A DNA stretch of 64,000 nt from Macrothele yani (GCA_039090855.1 CM077034.1:224891331-224955330); one strand, 5' to 3'; positions 32,361 through 43,527 are shown, numbered from the stretch's first letter. Numbers and translations: made by a program. Notes: generated by a model from the letters alone, not told the origin.

Positions 32361-32545
32361 ACCCAAGTAGCACATGACGTTTAAAAGACGTCGCATTTCG
32401 GTTGCAAAAGTTGATATTTAGTCTTCCGTACAAAGACTACGTTTGATAAACGTTTGTTAAATGTTACATCCGTTACCGTTGCGATTTTGTCACATTCATT
32501 ACGTTTGCTAAACGTTGCATTTTCGTCATGTTAGCAAGGTCACAG
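32361..32545 (+). mobile_element. Terminus of a DNA transposon with ACGTT-rich subterminal repeats
   Basis: Starts ACCCAAGTAGCACA, which is the exact complement of the right end of the large element at 50039-50052. It then holds repeated ACGTTT / AACGTT motifs (TGACGTTTAAAAGACGTC, CTACGTTTGATAAACGTTTG, TTACGTTTGCTAAACGTTGC). ATACAT lies just outside both this end (32355-32360) and the 50052 end (50053-50058). Confidence 0.65.
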
Positions 32546-33862
32546 CTAATCTTTGGCGTGACATTACATTCAGGCAAAAAAGAACTAAATTATACTGTTG
32601 ATAAAACAGTAAGCTTGTGTATAATTGAAATTGATAAAGATTATTGTATTCCTCCTTTTTTTTTTTTTTTTTTGCTTATACGACTACTAGATGCTTTTAT
32701 TCCATTGGTTTTAAAGCAGCTTCTGGTCTGCGGCTGCGTCGTTCTCTAACCTGCTGTTACGTCACTTGTTCTACGGACGGTGAGTTATGGCAAGGCTGAA
32801 CTCGATCGTCCAGCGCTGCATGCCTAATCGATGGATTTTATCGTTCTTTTCCTGTTTCAATAAATAGGCTTCGATTTCGAACACAATTCATGTATTCGTT
32901 TCGTAACTTGTGGAGATTCCCGTAACACGTGAAGACATTCATGTATTTTCTTAACAGGTATATATATCATCGACTGCATTTTAAACTAGGAGTAGTAAAG
33001 AATTTGTTAGATTTTCGGATCTAAACACAGCTGCTTCGTTTTTAATTTTGTATTTTCGAGAAAGAGTACCAAAAATATATTTCAAGGAAATGAAATTTTA
33101 GACCTTTTCATTTTTATGAGCTACTGAATATTTGATTAGATTTTTAAATAACAAATGCAGCTAGTTGTAAAAGAAATTCTAATTCTTCAAATGTTTAGAG
33201 AGCGGTATTGAATTTATACTTAATTACTCAAATGTGCTTCCATGTGCCTCTGTGTAGCAAACATTGTTACAAACGCAGCTTATTGGTATGTTAGTTATAA
33301 AGGATACTCTATATTACTGTTATCATATATTAGATCAGCATTTCTTAGGCTCATTCAGCCAGTTTTTTTGCAAGAAATATATTGTGTGTAGAGTAACAAA
33401 CGGAATAAGCTGTTGGAGAGATACTTATTGAATCCAGAAAGCTTCAAGGTTGAAAAAATTCAAAACCCACCCTGTACAGAGTCCTGTGGCCAAGAAGTAA
33501 ATTGTCAGTCACAATTCAAAGTCTACGAAAGGCACGCAATATTTTTTTTTTTTTAAATGCACGTTTTATACCAGATTTCAATTAAGCTTACTGAAATCAT
33601 AATGTATCTGTATCCAAATGGAATATATACAAATATCCAATGCAACATTTTGTTAGACTGTGGGAGTAAACCCTTACATCCAAATGTGCCCATCTCCCCT
33701 TCCACATATCAGAGTTGTGCCTATCAAATAATGAAGCAGAGGAATGCTATTGAACCTGTCACAGGCAAGGTGGCCAGTTGCTTTGCTTTTCCAGCTGCAG
33801 TTTACTAAATTTTTGTTCAAATTTCAGGAATGCAGGGGTGAGAGAAGTTGGAAGCAGAGTTG
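32546..33862. other. Intergenic, nothing recognised
   Basis: Poly-T tract at 32657-32673 and A/T-rich sequence. One 83-codon frame (33557-33808) has no recognisable motif. It may be the body of the element whose end is at 32361. Confidence 0.45.
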
Positions 33863-34170
33863 TATAAAAATAAAATGTACCTCTGAACACAACCATTGAA
33901 ACAAAACTTGCTGCAAACTCGCATATCACGATGACAATATAAGATAATTTAAAGAAACAATAAAAAAATAATTATTAGGACATTACAAATTCCGATGACG
34001 GCTAAATACAATTGAATATGTGTGTGAAATTGACCTTTATGGCAAAATATTGGATTATGAACCTCATAAAAACAAGAATTAAAAGAAACATTTTATACCC
34101 AGAAAACAGTTCCATTAATGAACCTTTAAAAATTATAAATAGTATTTTCAACAGCTTAGTTCAAAAATTA
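33863..34170 (+). repeat. Left arm of a 2-kb inverted repeat
   Basis: Complementary to 35605-35950 with scattered mismatches; anchors ACAACCATTGAAACAAAACT and CAGTTCCATTAATGAACCTT. The arm resumes after the SINE array at 35089-35145 (ACTTACAAAATACTTAAGGA), so the SINEs split it. Confidence 0.8.
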
Positions 34171-34176
34171 CTGTGA

Positions 34177-34401
34177 GCCGCCCCGGTGGCGCAGTGGTCT
34201 AAGCGATGGCCTCTGATCATTCATCCGAATGGGGTCCGGGTTCGAATCCCGGTGTGGCATGGATGTTGTGTTTGTCTTATGGCACTGGTTCTCTCTCCTT
34301 CCCTGGAACCAGTGACCCTAAATTAGGGACGGGCGACTGCTTATAGCCCATTGAGTTGCTCACGGTGGTCGTTAAACCTCCAATAAAAAAAAAAAAAAAA
34401 A
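34177..34401 (+). mobile_element. tRNA-derived SINE, copy 1 of four in tandem
   Basis: GCCGCCCCGGTGGCGCAGTG head, B box GGTTCGAATCC, body and A-tail. Preceded by AAAATTACTGTG, the sequence that reappears before each following copy. Confidence 0.92.
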
Positions 34402-34408
34402 TTACTGT

Positions 34409-34628
34409 GCCGCCCCGGTGGCGCAGTGGTCTAAGCGATGGCGTCTGATCATTCGTCCGAACGGGGTCCGGGTTCGAATCCCGGTGAGGCATGGATGTTG
34501 TGTTTGTCTTACAGCACTGGTTCTCTCCCTTCCCTGGAACCAGTGACCCTAAATTAGGGACGGGCGACTGCTTATAGCCCATTGAGTTGCTCACGGTGGC
34601 CGTTAAACCTCCAACAAAAAAAAAAAAA
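34409..34628 (+). mobile_element. tRNA-derived SINE, copy 2 of four
   Basis: As copy 1; separated from it by ATTACTGT. It shares with copy 3 the change GATGGCGTCTGATC where copies 1 and 4 have GATGGCCTCTGATC. Confidence 0.92.
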
Positions 34629-34635
34629 TTACTGT

Positions 34636-34857
34636 GCCGCCCGGTGGCGCAGTGGTCTAAGCGATGGCGTCTGATCATTCGTCCGAACGGGGTCCGGGTT
34701 CGAATCCCGGTGAGGCATGGATGTTGTGTTTGTCTTACAGCACTGGCTCCCCCTCCCTTCCCTGGAACCAGTGACCCTAAATTAGGGACGGGCGACTGCT
34801 TATAGCTCATTGAGTTGCTCACGGTGGTCGTTAAACCTCCAACAAAAAAAAAAAAAA
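34636..34857 (+). mobile_element. tRNA-derived SINE, copy 3 of four
   Basis: As copy 2, one C shorter at the start (GCCGCCCGGTGG). Closest relative of copy 2, so this pair probably arose by duplication. Confidence 0.92.
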
Positions 34858-34864
34858 TTACTGT

Positions 34865-35088
34865 GCCGCCCCGGTGGCGCAGTGGTCTAAGCGATGGCCT
34901 CTGATCATTCGTCCGAACGGGGTCCAGGTTCGAATCCCGGTGAGGCATGGATGTTGTGTTTGTCTTACAGCCCTGGCTCCCTCCCTTCCCTGGAACCAGT
35001 GACCCTAAATTAGGAACGGGCGACTGCTTATAGCCCATTGAGTTGCTCACGGTGGTCGTTAAACCTCCAATAAAAAAAAAAAAAAAAA
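34865..35088 (+). mobile_element. tRNA-derived SINE, copy 4 of four
   Basis: Last copy, followed after its A-tail by ATGACTGTCGACTTAC, the continuation of the inverted-repeat arm. Confidence 0.92.
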
Positions 35089-36515
35089 TGACTGTCGACT
35101 TACAAAATACTTAAGGAAAAGATTTTAATTTAATAACTAGTTGCTGCAAGAGGAACCTGGCAATGAAATTTAAATTCCTTCTGTGTAAAGGAAACTTTTG
35201 ATACAGTTCCTATGTATTGAGAAACAGGCCTTGATAAAATCTAGAGGCCACAAACGTCCAAATGTGCCCATATTGGCAAAATCTGCTAATAATTTGAAAA
35301 CTATCGGCGTGCGCACATACTTTTACATTCTACTACTTTGGTTGGAAGTATAGTTTTATGAGGATTTTTTTTCTAATTTGAATTAATTTTCTCTCAACAA
35401 TATTATTTTTGAACACATATCATTGCTCCTTTGTTTCTGTAATGCTTCAAAACCATCTTGATAGCTGTTTACTTTTGGTGCTACTGGTTTTGAATTTAAT
35501 GTTCACTTTGAATTTTGTAGCTCTTTGTTCCCAAATGGCAAGAGTAATAGACCAATTATAGTTGCCAGTTATTAAAATAAAATATTTTCCTTATATATTT
35601 TATAAGTACTATTTTTGAATTAAGTTGTTAAAGATGCTGTATATAATTTTTGAAGGTTCATTAACGGAACTGCTTTTCTTGATATAAAAATTAGTCTCTT
35701 GTTTTCATGAGGTTCATAGTCCACAAATTTTTAAGTTTTGGCCTTAAGGTCCATTTTACACACATTTTTGCGGATTCAGTCGTAATGTCCTCTTGCCCTC
35801 TCTGGAATCTGTAATGTTCTAATAATTATTTACTGTTATATTAATTTTTCTTTAAATTATCTCGTTCCATTGTTATCGTGATTTGCGGGTTTGCAGCAAG
35901 TTTTCTGTTTCAATGGTTGTGTATGCAGTCACATTTTATTTTTATGCACCTCTGGCGATGCGTTAGGCCTACCGCAGCGTCTCTTCACAGCATCACACTC
36001 GCAGTTCAATATTACGATAGAAAATCTTTAAAACACGTTTAAAATATGAAATTTCTGCACCATTTGCCATTAATTTCCGTACTCTAAAATCTTTACGTCA
36101 CACTTTTTCTAGGTACTGACATTTTTCCGACGAAATAATTTAGGACGCTAATATACATATTTACCGGCCAGGTAGGCAGCCACCAAATGGAAGGGATGCC
36201 CATGGATTTATAAATTTTCTTACATAGTAAAATTATTCGCTAACTTTTTTTTTTTTCTTTTATGAGCTAGTCTGTATTTGCCACAAAAATGAAAGCTGAA
36301 TACTCCTTTGTTGTTTCTCTGGCACATGCACAGTTCCTATATTATATATATACCACCACCACCAACAAGAAGCATTTTCAATTCGTGTGTGTTTTTTTTT
36401 CTGAGAATTCTTCTCTGCTGCTCTTACACATTTGGGTTTTCAGGGGGAAAAAAATTTAACCCTTTTTTTTTTTTTTTTTTTGTTTGTTCCTGATGTTTGT
36501 TGACATTTTTATATA
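35089..36515. other. Inverted-repeat interior, right arm (about 35565-35950), then spacer
   Basis: 35565-35950 is the right arm of the inverted repeat (GTTCATTAACGGAACTG, AGTTTTCTGTTTCAATGG). Between the arms (35146-35564) and beyond 35950 I see no coding signal. Poly-T tracts at 36248 and 36463. Confidence 0.6.
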
Positions 36516-37740
36516 CACTGAGTGGCCACTTTATTATGACTACCTGACAGTTTTAAGCAAATGAGCTATGGCTGCACGCTGTTGCCGCCAGAGGGCGAGG
36601 CTAGTATAAAAAGGGAAAGCTTAGTGCTTGCGACAGTAGTAGAAGTGATTCTTGGGTGACGAGATGGGTAAAAAATGCAATTTGACGGACTTTTAACGTG
36701 GGATGATTGTAAGAGCTCGGAGCCATGGAGCGAGTATCACTGAAACCGCCGTATTCATGAAATGTTCCAGAGCCACTGTTGTTAAAGTGTTTAAAGACTG
36801 GACTGTCAGCCAAAAAACTGGGTCTCTACGTGCAACGTGTGGTCGTCATCGACTAGTGACTGCTCGGGCGGAACGGAGAGTGTCCAGACTGGTAACAGAC
36901 AACAGAAGGGCAACAGTGCAGCAAATTACAGACCATCTTAATCAAGGATCCCTCAAATGATCTGTGCACGCACTGTTCGCCGTAGTCTGCACGGATGGGA
37001 TATGGCAGAAGGAGGCCTGTTTGAACACCTTTGCTGTCTGCAGTTAACAAGAGAAAACGTTTCCACTTCGCACAGGAGCATAAGGATTCGACAGTCGAAA
37101 ATTGGAAAAAAATTATTTGGTACGATGAATCACGTTTTCAGTTGCACCATGCCGATGGCCGAGTGAGAATTTGGCGGAAACAGCACGAAAGCATGGACCC
37201 CAAATGCATTGCTACAACCCTTCAAGCTGGTGTAGCCAACATTATGGTTTGGGGAATGTTTTTCTGGCATGATTTGGGCCCTTTAATTCGTGTTGATCAA
37301 CGTCTGACTGGCACATCATATCTAAACATCGTTGCAGACCAAGTAAATCCTGTCATGTGGATGGTTTATCCGAATGGCGATGGCTACTTTCAACAAGATA
37401 ATGCGTTGTGCCATAGTGCTCGTATTGTACAGGATTGGTTTCAGGAATATGCCAGTGAGTTTACTTTGCTTAGCTGGCCCCCACAATCTCCAGATCTCAA
37501 CCCCATTGAGAATTTGTGGGATGAAGTTGAACAAGCCATTAAACAGCTGGATACACAACCCTGCAATTTCACACTCCTGGAAAGTGCTATTCATCAAGCA
37601 TGGTCTTAGATTCCAGAAACCACCTATCAACATCTCGTGGAGTCCATGCCACGAAGAATCGACATTGACGCAGTATTAAAGGCAAAAGGTGGCCCAACGA
37701 AGTACTGAGGGTGTGGTCATAATAAAGTGGCAACTCAGTG
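36516..37740 (+). mobile_element. Tc1-like transposon
   Basis: 25-bp inverted repeats with one mismatch: CACTGAGTGGCCACTTTATT at the left, CACTGAGTTGCCACTTTATT as complement of the right. TA at 36514-36515 and 37741-37742. Length 1,225 bp. Confidence 0.95.
36664..37708 (+). pseudogene. Tc1-like transposase, lightly damaged
   Basis: Start MGKKCNLTDF, then an in-frame TAA (expected ERG), then RGMIVRARSHGASITETAVF and the HTH (CSRATVVKVFKDWT). A TGA after NQGSLK and a frameshift near 37020 separate the N-terminal DNA-binding part from the catalytic domain. From 37031: first Asp in IIWYDESRFQLHHADGRVR, GVANIMVWGMFFWHDLGPL, second Asp in DGYFQQDNALCHSARIV, and Glu in SPDLNPIENLWDEVEQAIK (DD34E). 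TAG after HQAWS at 37609; the same frame then runs to PRRIDIDAVLKAKGGPTKY-stop. Catalytic residues are all present, so only a handful of changes inactivate it. Confidence 0.9.
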
Positions 37741-37741
37741 T

Positions 37742-37778
37742 ATAACAATAAGGCTTGAGTGACAAGCCTTATTGTTAT
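37742..37778. repeat. Perfect 16-bp-arm hairpin at the Tc1 edge
   Basis: ATAACAATAAGGCTTG (37742-37757), loop AGTGA, CAAGCCTTATTGTTAT (37763-37778). It begins inside the TA target site of the Tc1 element. Confidence 0.95.
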
Positions 37779-37937
37779 GTACATCATGGAAATAAATCCC
37801 AAATTTCCACAGCCTAGGGTAAAGCGGAAAAATACACTTTTTACTATGAAAACTGCAACAAAGCTCCTACAGATTGTGAACCATATATAAATCAATGGTT
37901 TTCTATCCACTCATTCATAGCACATTGTTTGCCATTC

Positions 37938-38385
37938 AGGAAGGATTTACTCAGTTGCAAAAACTTTCCAACGCTTCGGGTTTCCTTTATAATTTGAAGA
38001 AATTGCCTGACAGGGAATTCTTTAAAAGAAAAGTGTATTCAGTTTGAAAAATTCCTTAAGGATGCTGACAGTGAAGAAAAAGATATCGATGGGGAGCAAC
38101 TGTTTGAAGAGCTGAGGCATTTGCAAGCACTTATGAGCAAATGCAGCTCAGCTACTACAATAGAAGCTCTAAACTTCATATTCCAGTATGATATGGTTCA
38201 TTGTAATCCCAACAGTAGGATTTGCTTTCGAATATCAAGACTTATTTGAGATCTACAACGATGCAGGAACAGCTATCAGCTTTATCCATCATTTCTATTG
38301 AAAACGATACTGCACAAAAAAAAATTCTGAAGCAAAGAAGAGGTTTTTGCAAAGTAAAGCCAGACATGAATGTTTCATGTAAATA
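37938..38385 (+). pseudogene. hAT-type transposase C-terminal fragment
   Basis: Frames read FEKFLKDADSEEKDIDGEQL, FEELRHLQALMSKCS, ALNFIFQYDM and, after a shift, YLRSTTMQEQLSALSIISIE. The last piece is the signature of the hAT dimerisation domain (YLRS-T-M-x-x-x-L-x-x-L-x-I-x-S-I-E); D-G-x-Q-L-x-E-E-L is typical of ZMYM1-like hAT proteins. Several frameshifts and stops. The catalytic region upstream is missing, and no terminal repeats were found. Confidence 0.65.
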
Positions 38386-39194
38386 ACACAAACAACTATG
38401 TATGATTCAGTCATTTTGTGAGTAAAATTATCATTATTATATTGGACTATTTATTTGTAGCATAGCATATAATAGTGAGTTAGTGACATATCTACTGAGC
38501 ATGCAAAGTTGAGATTAGAGCTATTTGCTGTGTTTGGGTCCATACTGAAAAAAAAAAAAAAAAAATCAAGGGGGGGGGGGGATCAAAGGAGTCTTTCTGG
38601 CTGTCGGAAAAAAAAACAGAAAAAGTTGAATGCCATGATGACAGCACTTTCAATAGGTTTCATCAGTGGTTTAGCTTTTTTTCTCTTAATTTTTTTTTTT
38701 TAATTTTCATTCCAGTTAATTGTAACTGCAGCTTGTGCTCATTTTGGCTTTTCACTTTACTAGTAACTTGTTTTTCAGTGTTTACTTCCCTTTTTGTTTC
38801 TTCTTGCTTGATTCTTAACATATATAAAGATAAATTAAAATTTGGAGGTATATCATAATATAATTTTATGAGCATAATTTTAAAAGTTTCCAGCACTAAT
38901 TAGGGCAAACTTTTGAGTGTGATTTACATTAAGAAATAATAGGGCATTCAAAACAGTTGAATTATATAAAGAAATTGCATAAATGATTTTTTTTTTTTTA
39001 ATTTTACTCAGGTTTGGTTATTCATGGCTCTAGTTAGGAAAGTTAGGGATGTTATGCAAAACACAGTTGAGTATAAATTAAGTACAACCTCCTGTAGCTT
39101 TAAAACTTGAGCTTATATCCCTCAGATCAGTATTTCCCCTCCTACCAGTAGATCTCTCTGTAGAGTACAACTGGATCACACCCTGTGAAAGTAA
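38386..39194. other. Intergenic, nothing recognised
   Basis: A/T-rich with a poly-A/poly-G run at 38548-38580 and poly-T at 38692 and 38987. No coding signal recognised. Confidence 0.5.
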
Positions 39195-39222
39195 ACCAAC
39201 TTGGTGACTTCACCAAGTTGGT
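39195..39222. repeat. 12-bp-arm hairpin next to mariner MITE
   Basis: ACCAACTTGGTG, loop ACTT, CACCAAGTTGGT, four bases before the TA target of the mariner at 39228. Confidence 0.9.
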
Positions 39223-39227
39223 AAATA

Positions 39228-39889
39228 CTAGGGGTGTTCAAATGAAAAGGTACGAAACGACACTGTGGGTATAAATGAAGACTTTATTCAAAGTATACAC
39301 CATAGGCCGTAGCACAACGATCCCATTGATTAACGAGCTGAAGAATTCCTTGTTCCCAGAATTCTTGTGGCCATGACGAGACCCAGTCCTGCACAGCGTC
39401 CTTGAGTTCGTCGTCCGAGTGGAAGCGCTTCCATTTCAGATGTTTTTTCAGGGGACCAAACACATGGAAATCGCAGGGCGACATGTCCGGGCTGTAGGGC
39501 GGATGGTCAAGCTGCTCCTACTGGAACTTGGCCAGTTCCGCATGTGTGACCCTGGAGACGTGTGGACGCGCGTTATCATGGAGCAGAACCACACCCTCCG
39601 TGAGCAGCCCCGGTCTTTTGTTCTTGATGGACCTGCGTAGGCTTCGGAGTGTCTCACAGTACACATCGGAGTTAATGGTTCGTCTGTGCTGGAGGAATTC
39701 AACAAGTAGTCAATTGGACGGCGCTCTTTATAAGAGCCTCTGCTCTCTCCTGCGCACGCTCCGATCCACGCCGGCGACTCCAATCGCATCCCTAGATGTG
39801 TCGCTACGTTCTCCCATAGCGGCATAGGCAAATATGTTAACGGTTACGTTCTTATGACGTTTCGTACCTTTTCATTTGAACACCCCTAG
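39228..39889 (-). mobile_element. Internally deleted mariner (MITE-like), copy 2
   Basis: Inverted ends CTAGGGGTGTTCAAATGAAA on both sides; TA at 39226-39227 and 39890-39891; 662 bp. On the minus strand it keeps the C-terminal half of the transposase: TLRSLRRSIKNKRPG, VVLLHDNARPHVS (second Asp), HPPYSPDMSPCDFHVFGPLK (third Asp, DD34D type), LKDAVQDWVSSWPQEF and VNQWDRCATAYGVYFE-stop. The DNA-binding domain and first Asp are deleted. It keeps a different part than copy 1, so the two deletions are independent. Confidence 0.9.
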
Positions 39890-39930
39890 TATAATATTAG
39901 TGGAATTAAAGGATTAAACCATGTGTGAAA

Positions 39931-41107
39931 TTATAGAATAAATAAGCAACATTTATTCACAATTAAATAATTTATTTTAAGATCTATAGTTTTGTTGAGC
40001 CTTTACCTCGGCTTCATCGGGACAAAAGGAGCATAAACATTCATGTGTGACATCATCAGGTAGTTGATGATCATGGATTTTGGTGAATTGTCTCCATGCA
40101 ATTGAAAGAAATCGAGTAGGTATCATGTTGTTGACAAGTCATAAAGAAAAGTCATGGAAACAAATTGGTGTTTTCTACCCAAGTACATCGTGCAGTACAT
40201 CTATGCGTTACAGAGGATTCCTTGCAGAAAAAGCTAGATTTTTGCCGGCGCAGTGGTCTAAGCACTGGCTTATGACTGTTCGGTTCTTCCAAGTGGGTTG
40301 GGTTCGAATCCCGGCGAGGCATGGATGTTGTGTTTGTCTTACGGCACTGGCTCTCTCCCTTCCCTGGAACCAGTGACCCTGAATTAGGGACGGGCGACTG
40401 CTTATAGCCCATTGAGTTGCTCACCATGGTCAGTAAACACAAAAATAAAAAAAGCTTGATTTTTTTTTTTTTTTAAAGAAATTGTGGCACACACAGGATA
40501 TAGATTGTCCTTTTGTTGTAGACAAAGCTGTCCAGAAATTTAGGAACTTTCAAATGCTTAAATTTCAAAGTTATTTTGAAATCTATAAACCAGGCAAATT
40601 TTTATGGATCAAAAAGACTACGTTGAAGACATAACTGGGGAATTTATCACATCGCTTGTGAATGTGGACTTTCATGTATTGGACAGATCCGTAGGGCTAT
40701 TAAGTTTTTATGTGAAGGAACACATGACTTACGTATGGAACTGAAGAAGTTGTCTATAGCCCAACATTGTCATGAAAATAACCAGATTTTTTTTTTTTTT
40801 TTAAATGCTACGCTTATTGATAAACCTGATTTGACTATCAAGCTTAATATATTAGAAGCTTTCCACATCTAGTGCAACTGCTCATGGCTTGTCAACGACA
40901 TGACATCTACTAGATTTCTTTCAAACACGTGGAAACAACTCGCCAAAAGCAGTGACTGTCAGAATGCTGATGATGTCATGATTTGAACGTTTGCACTCCA
41001 TTTGTCCTAATGAAGCCAAGCCAAATGCTCAGTGAAACTACAGTAGATTTAAAATCTTAAAATAAAACATTTAATTCTGAATAAACATTGCTTATTTATT
41101 CTATCTC
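39931..41107 (+). mobile_element. PLE remnant flanked by inverted repeats
   Basis: Arms 39931-40055 and about 40960-41107 are complementary (TAGAATAAATAAGCAA...TTTATTC and its complement; GGCTTCATCGGGACAAAAGG against CATTTGTCCTAATGAAGCC). Between them lies a GIY-YIG remnant on the plus strand, 40640-40740: GIYHIACECGLSCIGQIRRA with the GIY, CxC and (Y to C) IG elements, followed by SIAQHCHENNQ and NATLIDKPDLTIKLNILEAF. All RT sequence is missing. The inverted-repeat layout is the same as in the 8.6-13.6 kb PLE. A SINE (40244) sits inside. The motif CTAATGA-A-GCC...GTGAAAC near 41007 is a decayed version of the hammerhead-like motif. Confidence 0.75.
40244..40449 (+). mobile_element. tRNA-derived SINE, diverged head
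   Basis: Starts GCCGGCGCAGTGGTCTAAGC (lacking CCCGGTG of other copies); B box GGTTCGAATCC and body are intact. AAAAAGCTAGATTTTT (40228-40243) and AAAAAGCTTGATTTTT on the right are its target duplication. The changed middle (TGACTGTTCGGTTCTTCCAA) marks a different subfamily. Confidence 0.88.
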
Positions 41108-41299
41108 AACAGCACAAGTATTGTAGTCATAAAATATATTTGGGAATTACTTGGAGCAAAAACATACCATACAAGAGCATTAACCAGAAAAGAAATCATG
41201 TGTTTCTTTGGAAAAAAAAAATAATAACTGTTTGCAGTGGGTGTTTTTTTGGGGTTTTTTTAAGTACCCCCCCCCCACACACACACACCTGTTTATTGA

Positions 41300-41470
41300 G
41301 GGGGGGGTAAAACCCTGCTTGATCTGCAGCATTTCCATTCGGTAGAAATTTTGTGTGTAGCTGGCTTGCAAAACTCCTAAAGCAGCAACTGCATCAATCT
41401 GCCGTACACCTGCATGTAACATGTCAACAGCCCTATTTCTGATGTCAATACTTAAACGTCGTCTGGACAT
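41300..41470 (-). pseudogene. Tc1-like transposase N-terminal fragment
   Basis: MSRRRLSIDIRNRAVDMLHA, GVRQIDAVAALGV on the minus strand is the start of a Tc1-type helix-turn-helix. The family similarity fades after ALGV, and no catalytic region or terminal repeats follow, so it is a scrap. Confidence 0.5.
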
Positions 41471-41575
41471 CTTTTCAAGTTAATCCTACTCTGAAGAAAA
41501 TGCATTCAGCAAACTTGTAGTCCAAGCAGTGAGACGACCTGTTTTCTACTGCTCAGAAGCTACTTTTATTGGAGC

Positions 41576-41576
<1 letters not shown>

Positions 41577-41619
<43 letters not shown>
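41577..41619. repeat. (CA)n microsatellite
   Basis: About 21 CA dinucleotides without interruption. A shorter CA tract preceded by poly-C is at 41268-41288. Confidence 0.98.
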
Positions 41620-41620
<1 letters not shown>

Positions 41621-41648
41621 ACATGATGTGTCATCATGATGCTAATTT

Positions 41649-41873
41649 GCCGCCCCGGTGGCGCAGTGGTCTAAGCGATGTCCTCTGATCATTCGTCCGA
41701 AAGGGGTCAGGGTTCGAATCCCGGTGAGGCATGGATGTTGTGTTTGTCTTACGGCACTGGCTCTCTCCCTTCCCTGGAACCAGTGACCCTGAATTAGGGA
41801 CGGGCGACTGCTTATATCCCACTGAGTTGCTCACGGTGGTCGTTAAACCTCCAAGCAAAAAATGAAAAAAATT
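41649..41873 (+). mobile_element. tRNA-derived SINE
   Basis: Full-length copy; ATGCTAATTT flanks it at 41639-41648 and 41874-41883, a clean 10-bp target duplication. Confidence 0.93.
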
Positions 41874-41989
41874 ATGCTAATTTATGCTGATAACTTATCC
41901 CTGTAGTCACTAAATATGCATATCACCATGTTTCCCCTTTGAAACCATAATATCCCAAACTTTTTGTGAGTACTGTATGTATATATATA

Positions 41990-42445
41990 TCATCATCATC
42001 ATCATTGTCAACCATTATCAATCCACTGCTGGACGAAGGTCTCCCCAAGTTTCCTCCACAACGGTCTGTCTTGTGCCAGTCTCCTCCATGTCACCCCTGC
42101 ATACTTTCGAATTTCATCCACCCATCTCCCATGTGGTCTTCTTCTGGGTCTTTTCCTGTCCCTTGGAATCCAATCTAAAATTTCGGCTGTCCATCGATGA
42201 TCTGTCCTTCTGGCAGTATGTCCAGCCCATTGCCATTTCAGGGATTTAACTCTGATCATGATGTCTTCCACTCTTGTCATTTTTCGGATCCACGAGTTCC
42301 TCTTCTTATCTCTCCTGGTTACACCAAGTATGCACCTCTCCATGCTTCTTTGAGTTGTCTGCAGCCTTTGTATGTCTCTTTTAGTTAAGGTACACGTCTC
42401 TGCACCATACGTAAGCACTGGAAGGATGCATTGATCAAACACTTT
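41990..42445 (-). mobile_element. RTE LINE 3' fragment, parental type A
   Basis: Encodes [20 protein letters not shown] to QQWIDNG-stop on the minus strand. Diagnostic bases: CATCGATGATCTGTCC and CATACTTTCGAATTTC in its 3' part; CACCAAGTATGCACC and TTAAGGTACACGTC in its 5' part. Truncated at CACTTTATATATATAT. Confidence 0.95.
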
Positions 42446-43527
42446 ATATATATATATATTCTCTTATGATTCTGAATACATGAATTGTGTTTGAAGCCTA
42501 AGAAAATAATGAAATGAATGCATGAATTGTTCATTTGTTTCATTATAACTTTTTGTGACCACCTATGAATTGAAACAGGAAAAGAACTTATACATTTTAA
42601 GAACTTGAAGTTAATGTTATGTACAGAAATAGAAGAGCACAGCACATTTTCAGAGTACAACAACAAATGGCATTAATGAACAACCAATAGAAGAAAATAT
42701 TTCTGGTTGGCCAAACAATGCAAAGGGTTACTCTTGAAATGAGTATATATGTATGAGTAGCAACAGAATGTAACCCATGACAGAACAAACTAGATTGGGA
42801 GGCTGTTTTCATATCTTATTTGCATACAAATTCTTGAAAAAGGTGTTTCAACATTCATAATCAATTGATTCTTACAATTATTTATATGCTATGTACTGTT
42901 TGTTACACAATAGGACCCTCAAGCGGAAACTAAAAATTGCAATTTCTAAGCACAAGATATAAACTAGGGACATTACACTAAACAAACTTCCTCAAATACT
43001 AAGACAATTATAACCAAAAATTAAGTCTAAATTCGCAAACTAGTGAAAAAAAGATTAAGAACCAAATACACATGGGTTGAAAAAATACAAAGCAACTAAC
43101 ATACCAAAATAAAAGGCTCCTCTGTAAAAATACAGAAAAAATGATAAAGAAACATAAACTGAGATATAAATACACAGATCTGCAGCAGAAACACAGCTTT
43201 TAGCTACACCTAAAAGAAAAATTAAAAACAAAGCTGTGAAAGTACTACTTGAATTATCTCTTAGCATTATTTCACCTCACATTTCTAATAATCTATCAGC
43301 TAAATTTCAGATGTGTCCGAAAAACTCGTAAATGAACAACACAACTGACTCAGTTTTATGTTGCAATAACTTAGATGTTAGTGGTATTAAAATGTCTACT
43401 TTATGTTCAGTTAAATATGAGCAACTGAATTTTCAAGAAAATTGCAACAGCCACAACGAAGCCAGTGAAATGGACTTGAGTCAAAACATAGTTTGTGAAG
43501 TCGTATACCTTGTGAACAATAAATATA
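42446..43527. other. Spacer in unit 1 (repeated in units 2 and 3)
   Basis: A/T-rich. The 83-codon frame at 43332-43583 runs into the mariner terminus, so it is either chance or an exon cut by that insertion; no family is recognised. The same applies at 51830-52912 and 61214-62294. Confidence 0.5.

Noticed and set aside
34177..35088. Cluster of tRNA genes
   Set aside because: A and B boxes are present, but each is followed by the same tRNA-unrelated body and an A-tail, with target duplications; these are SINEs.
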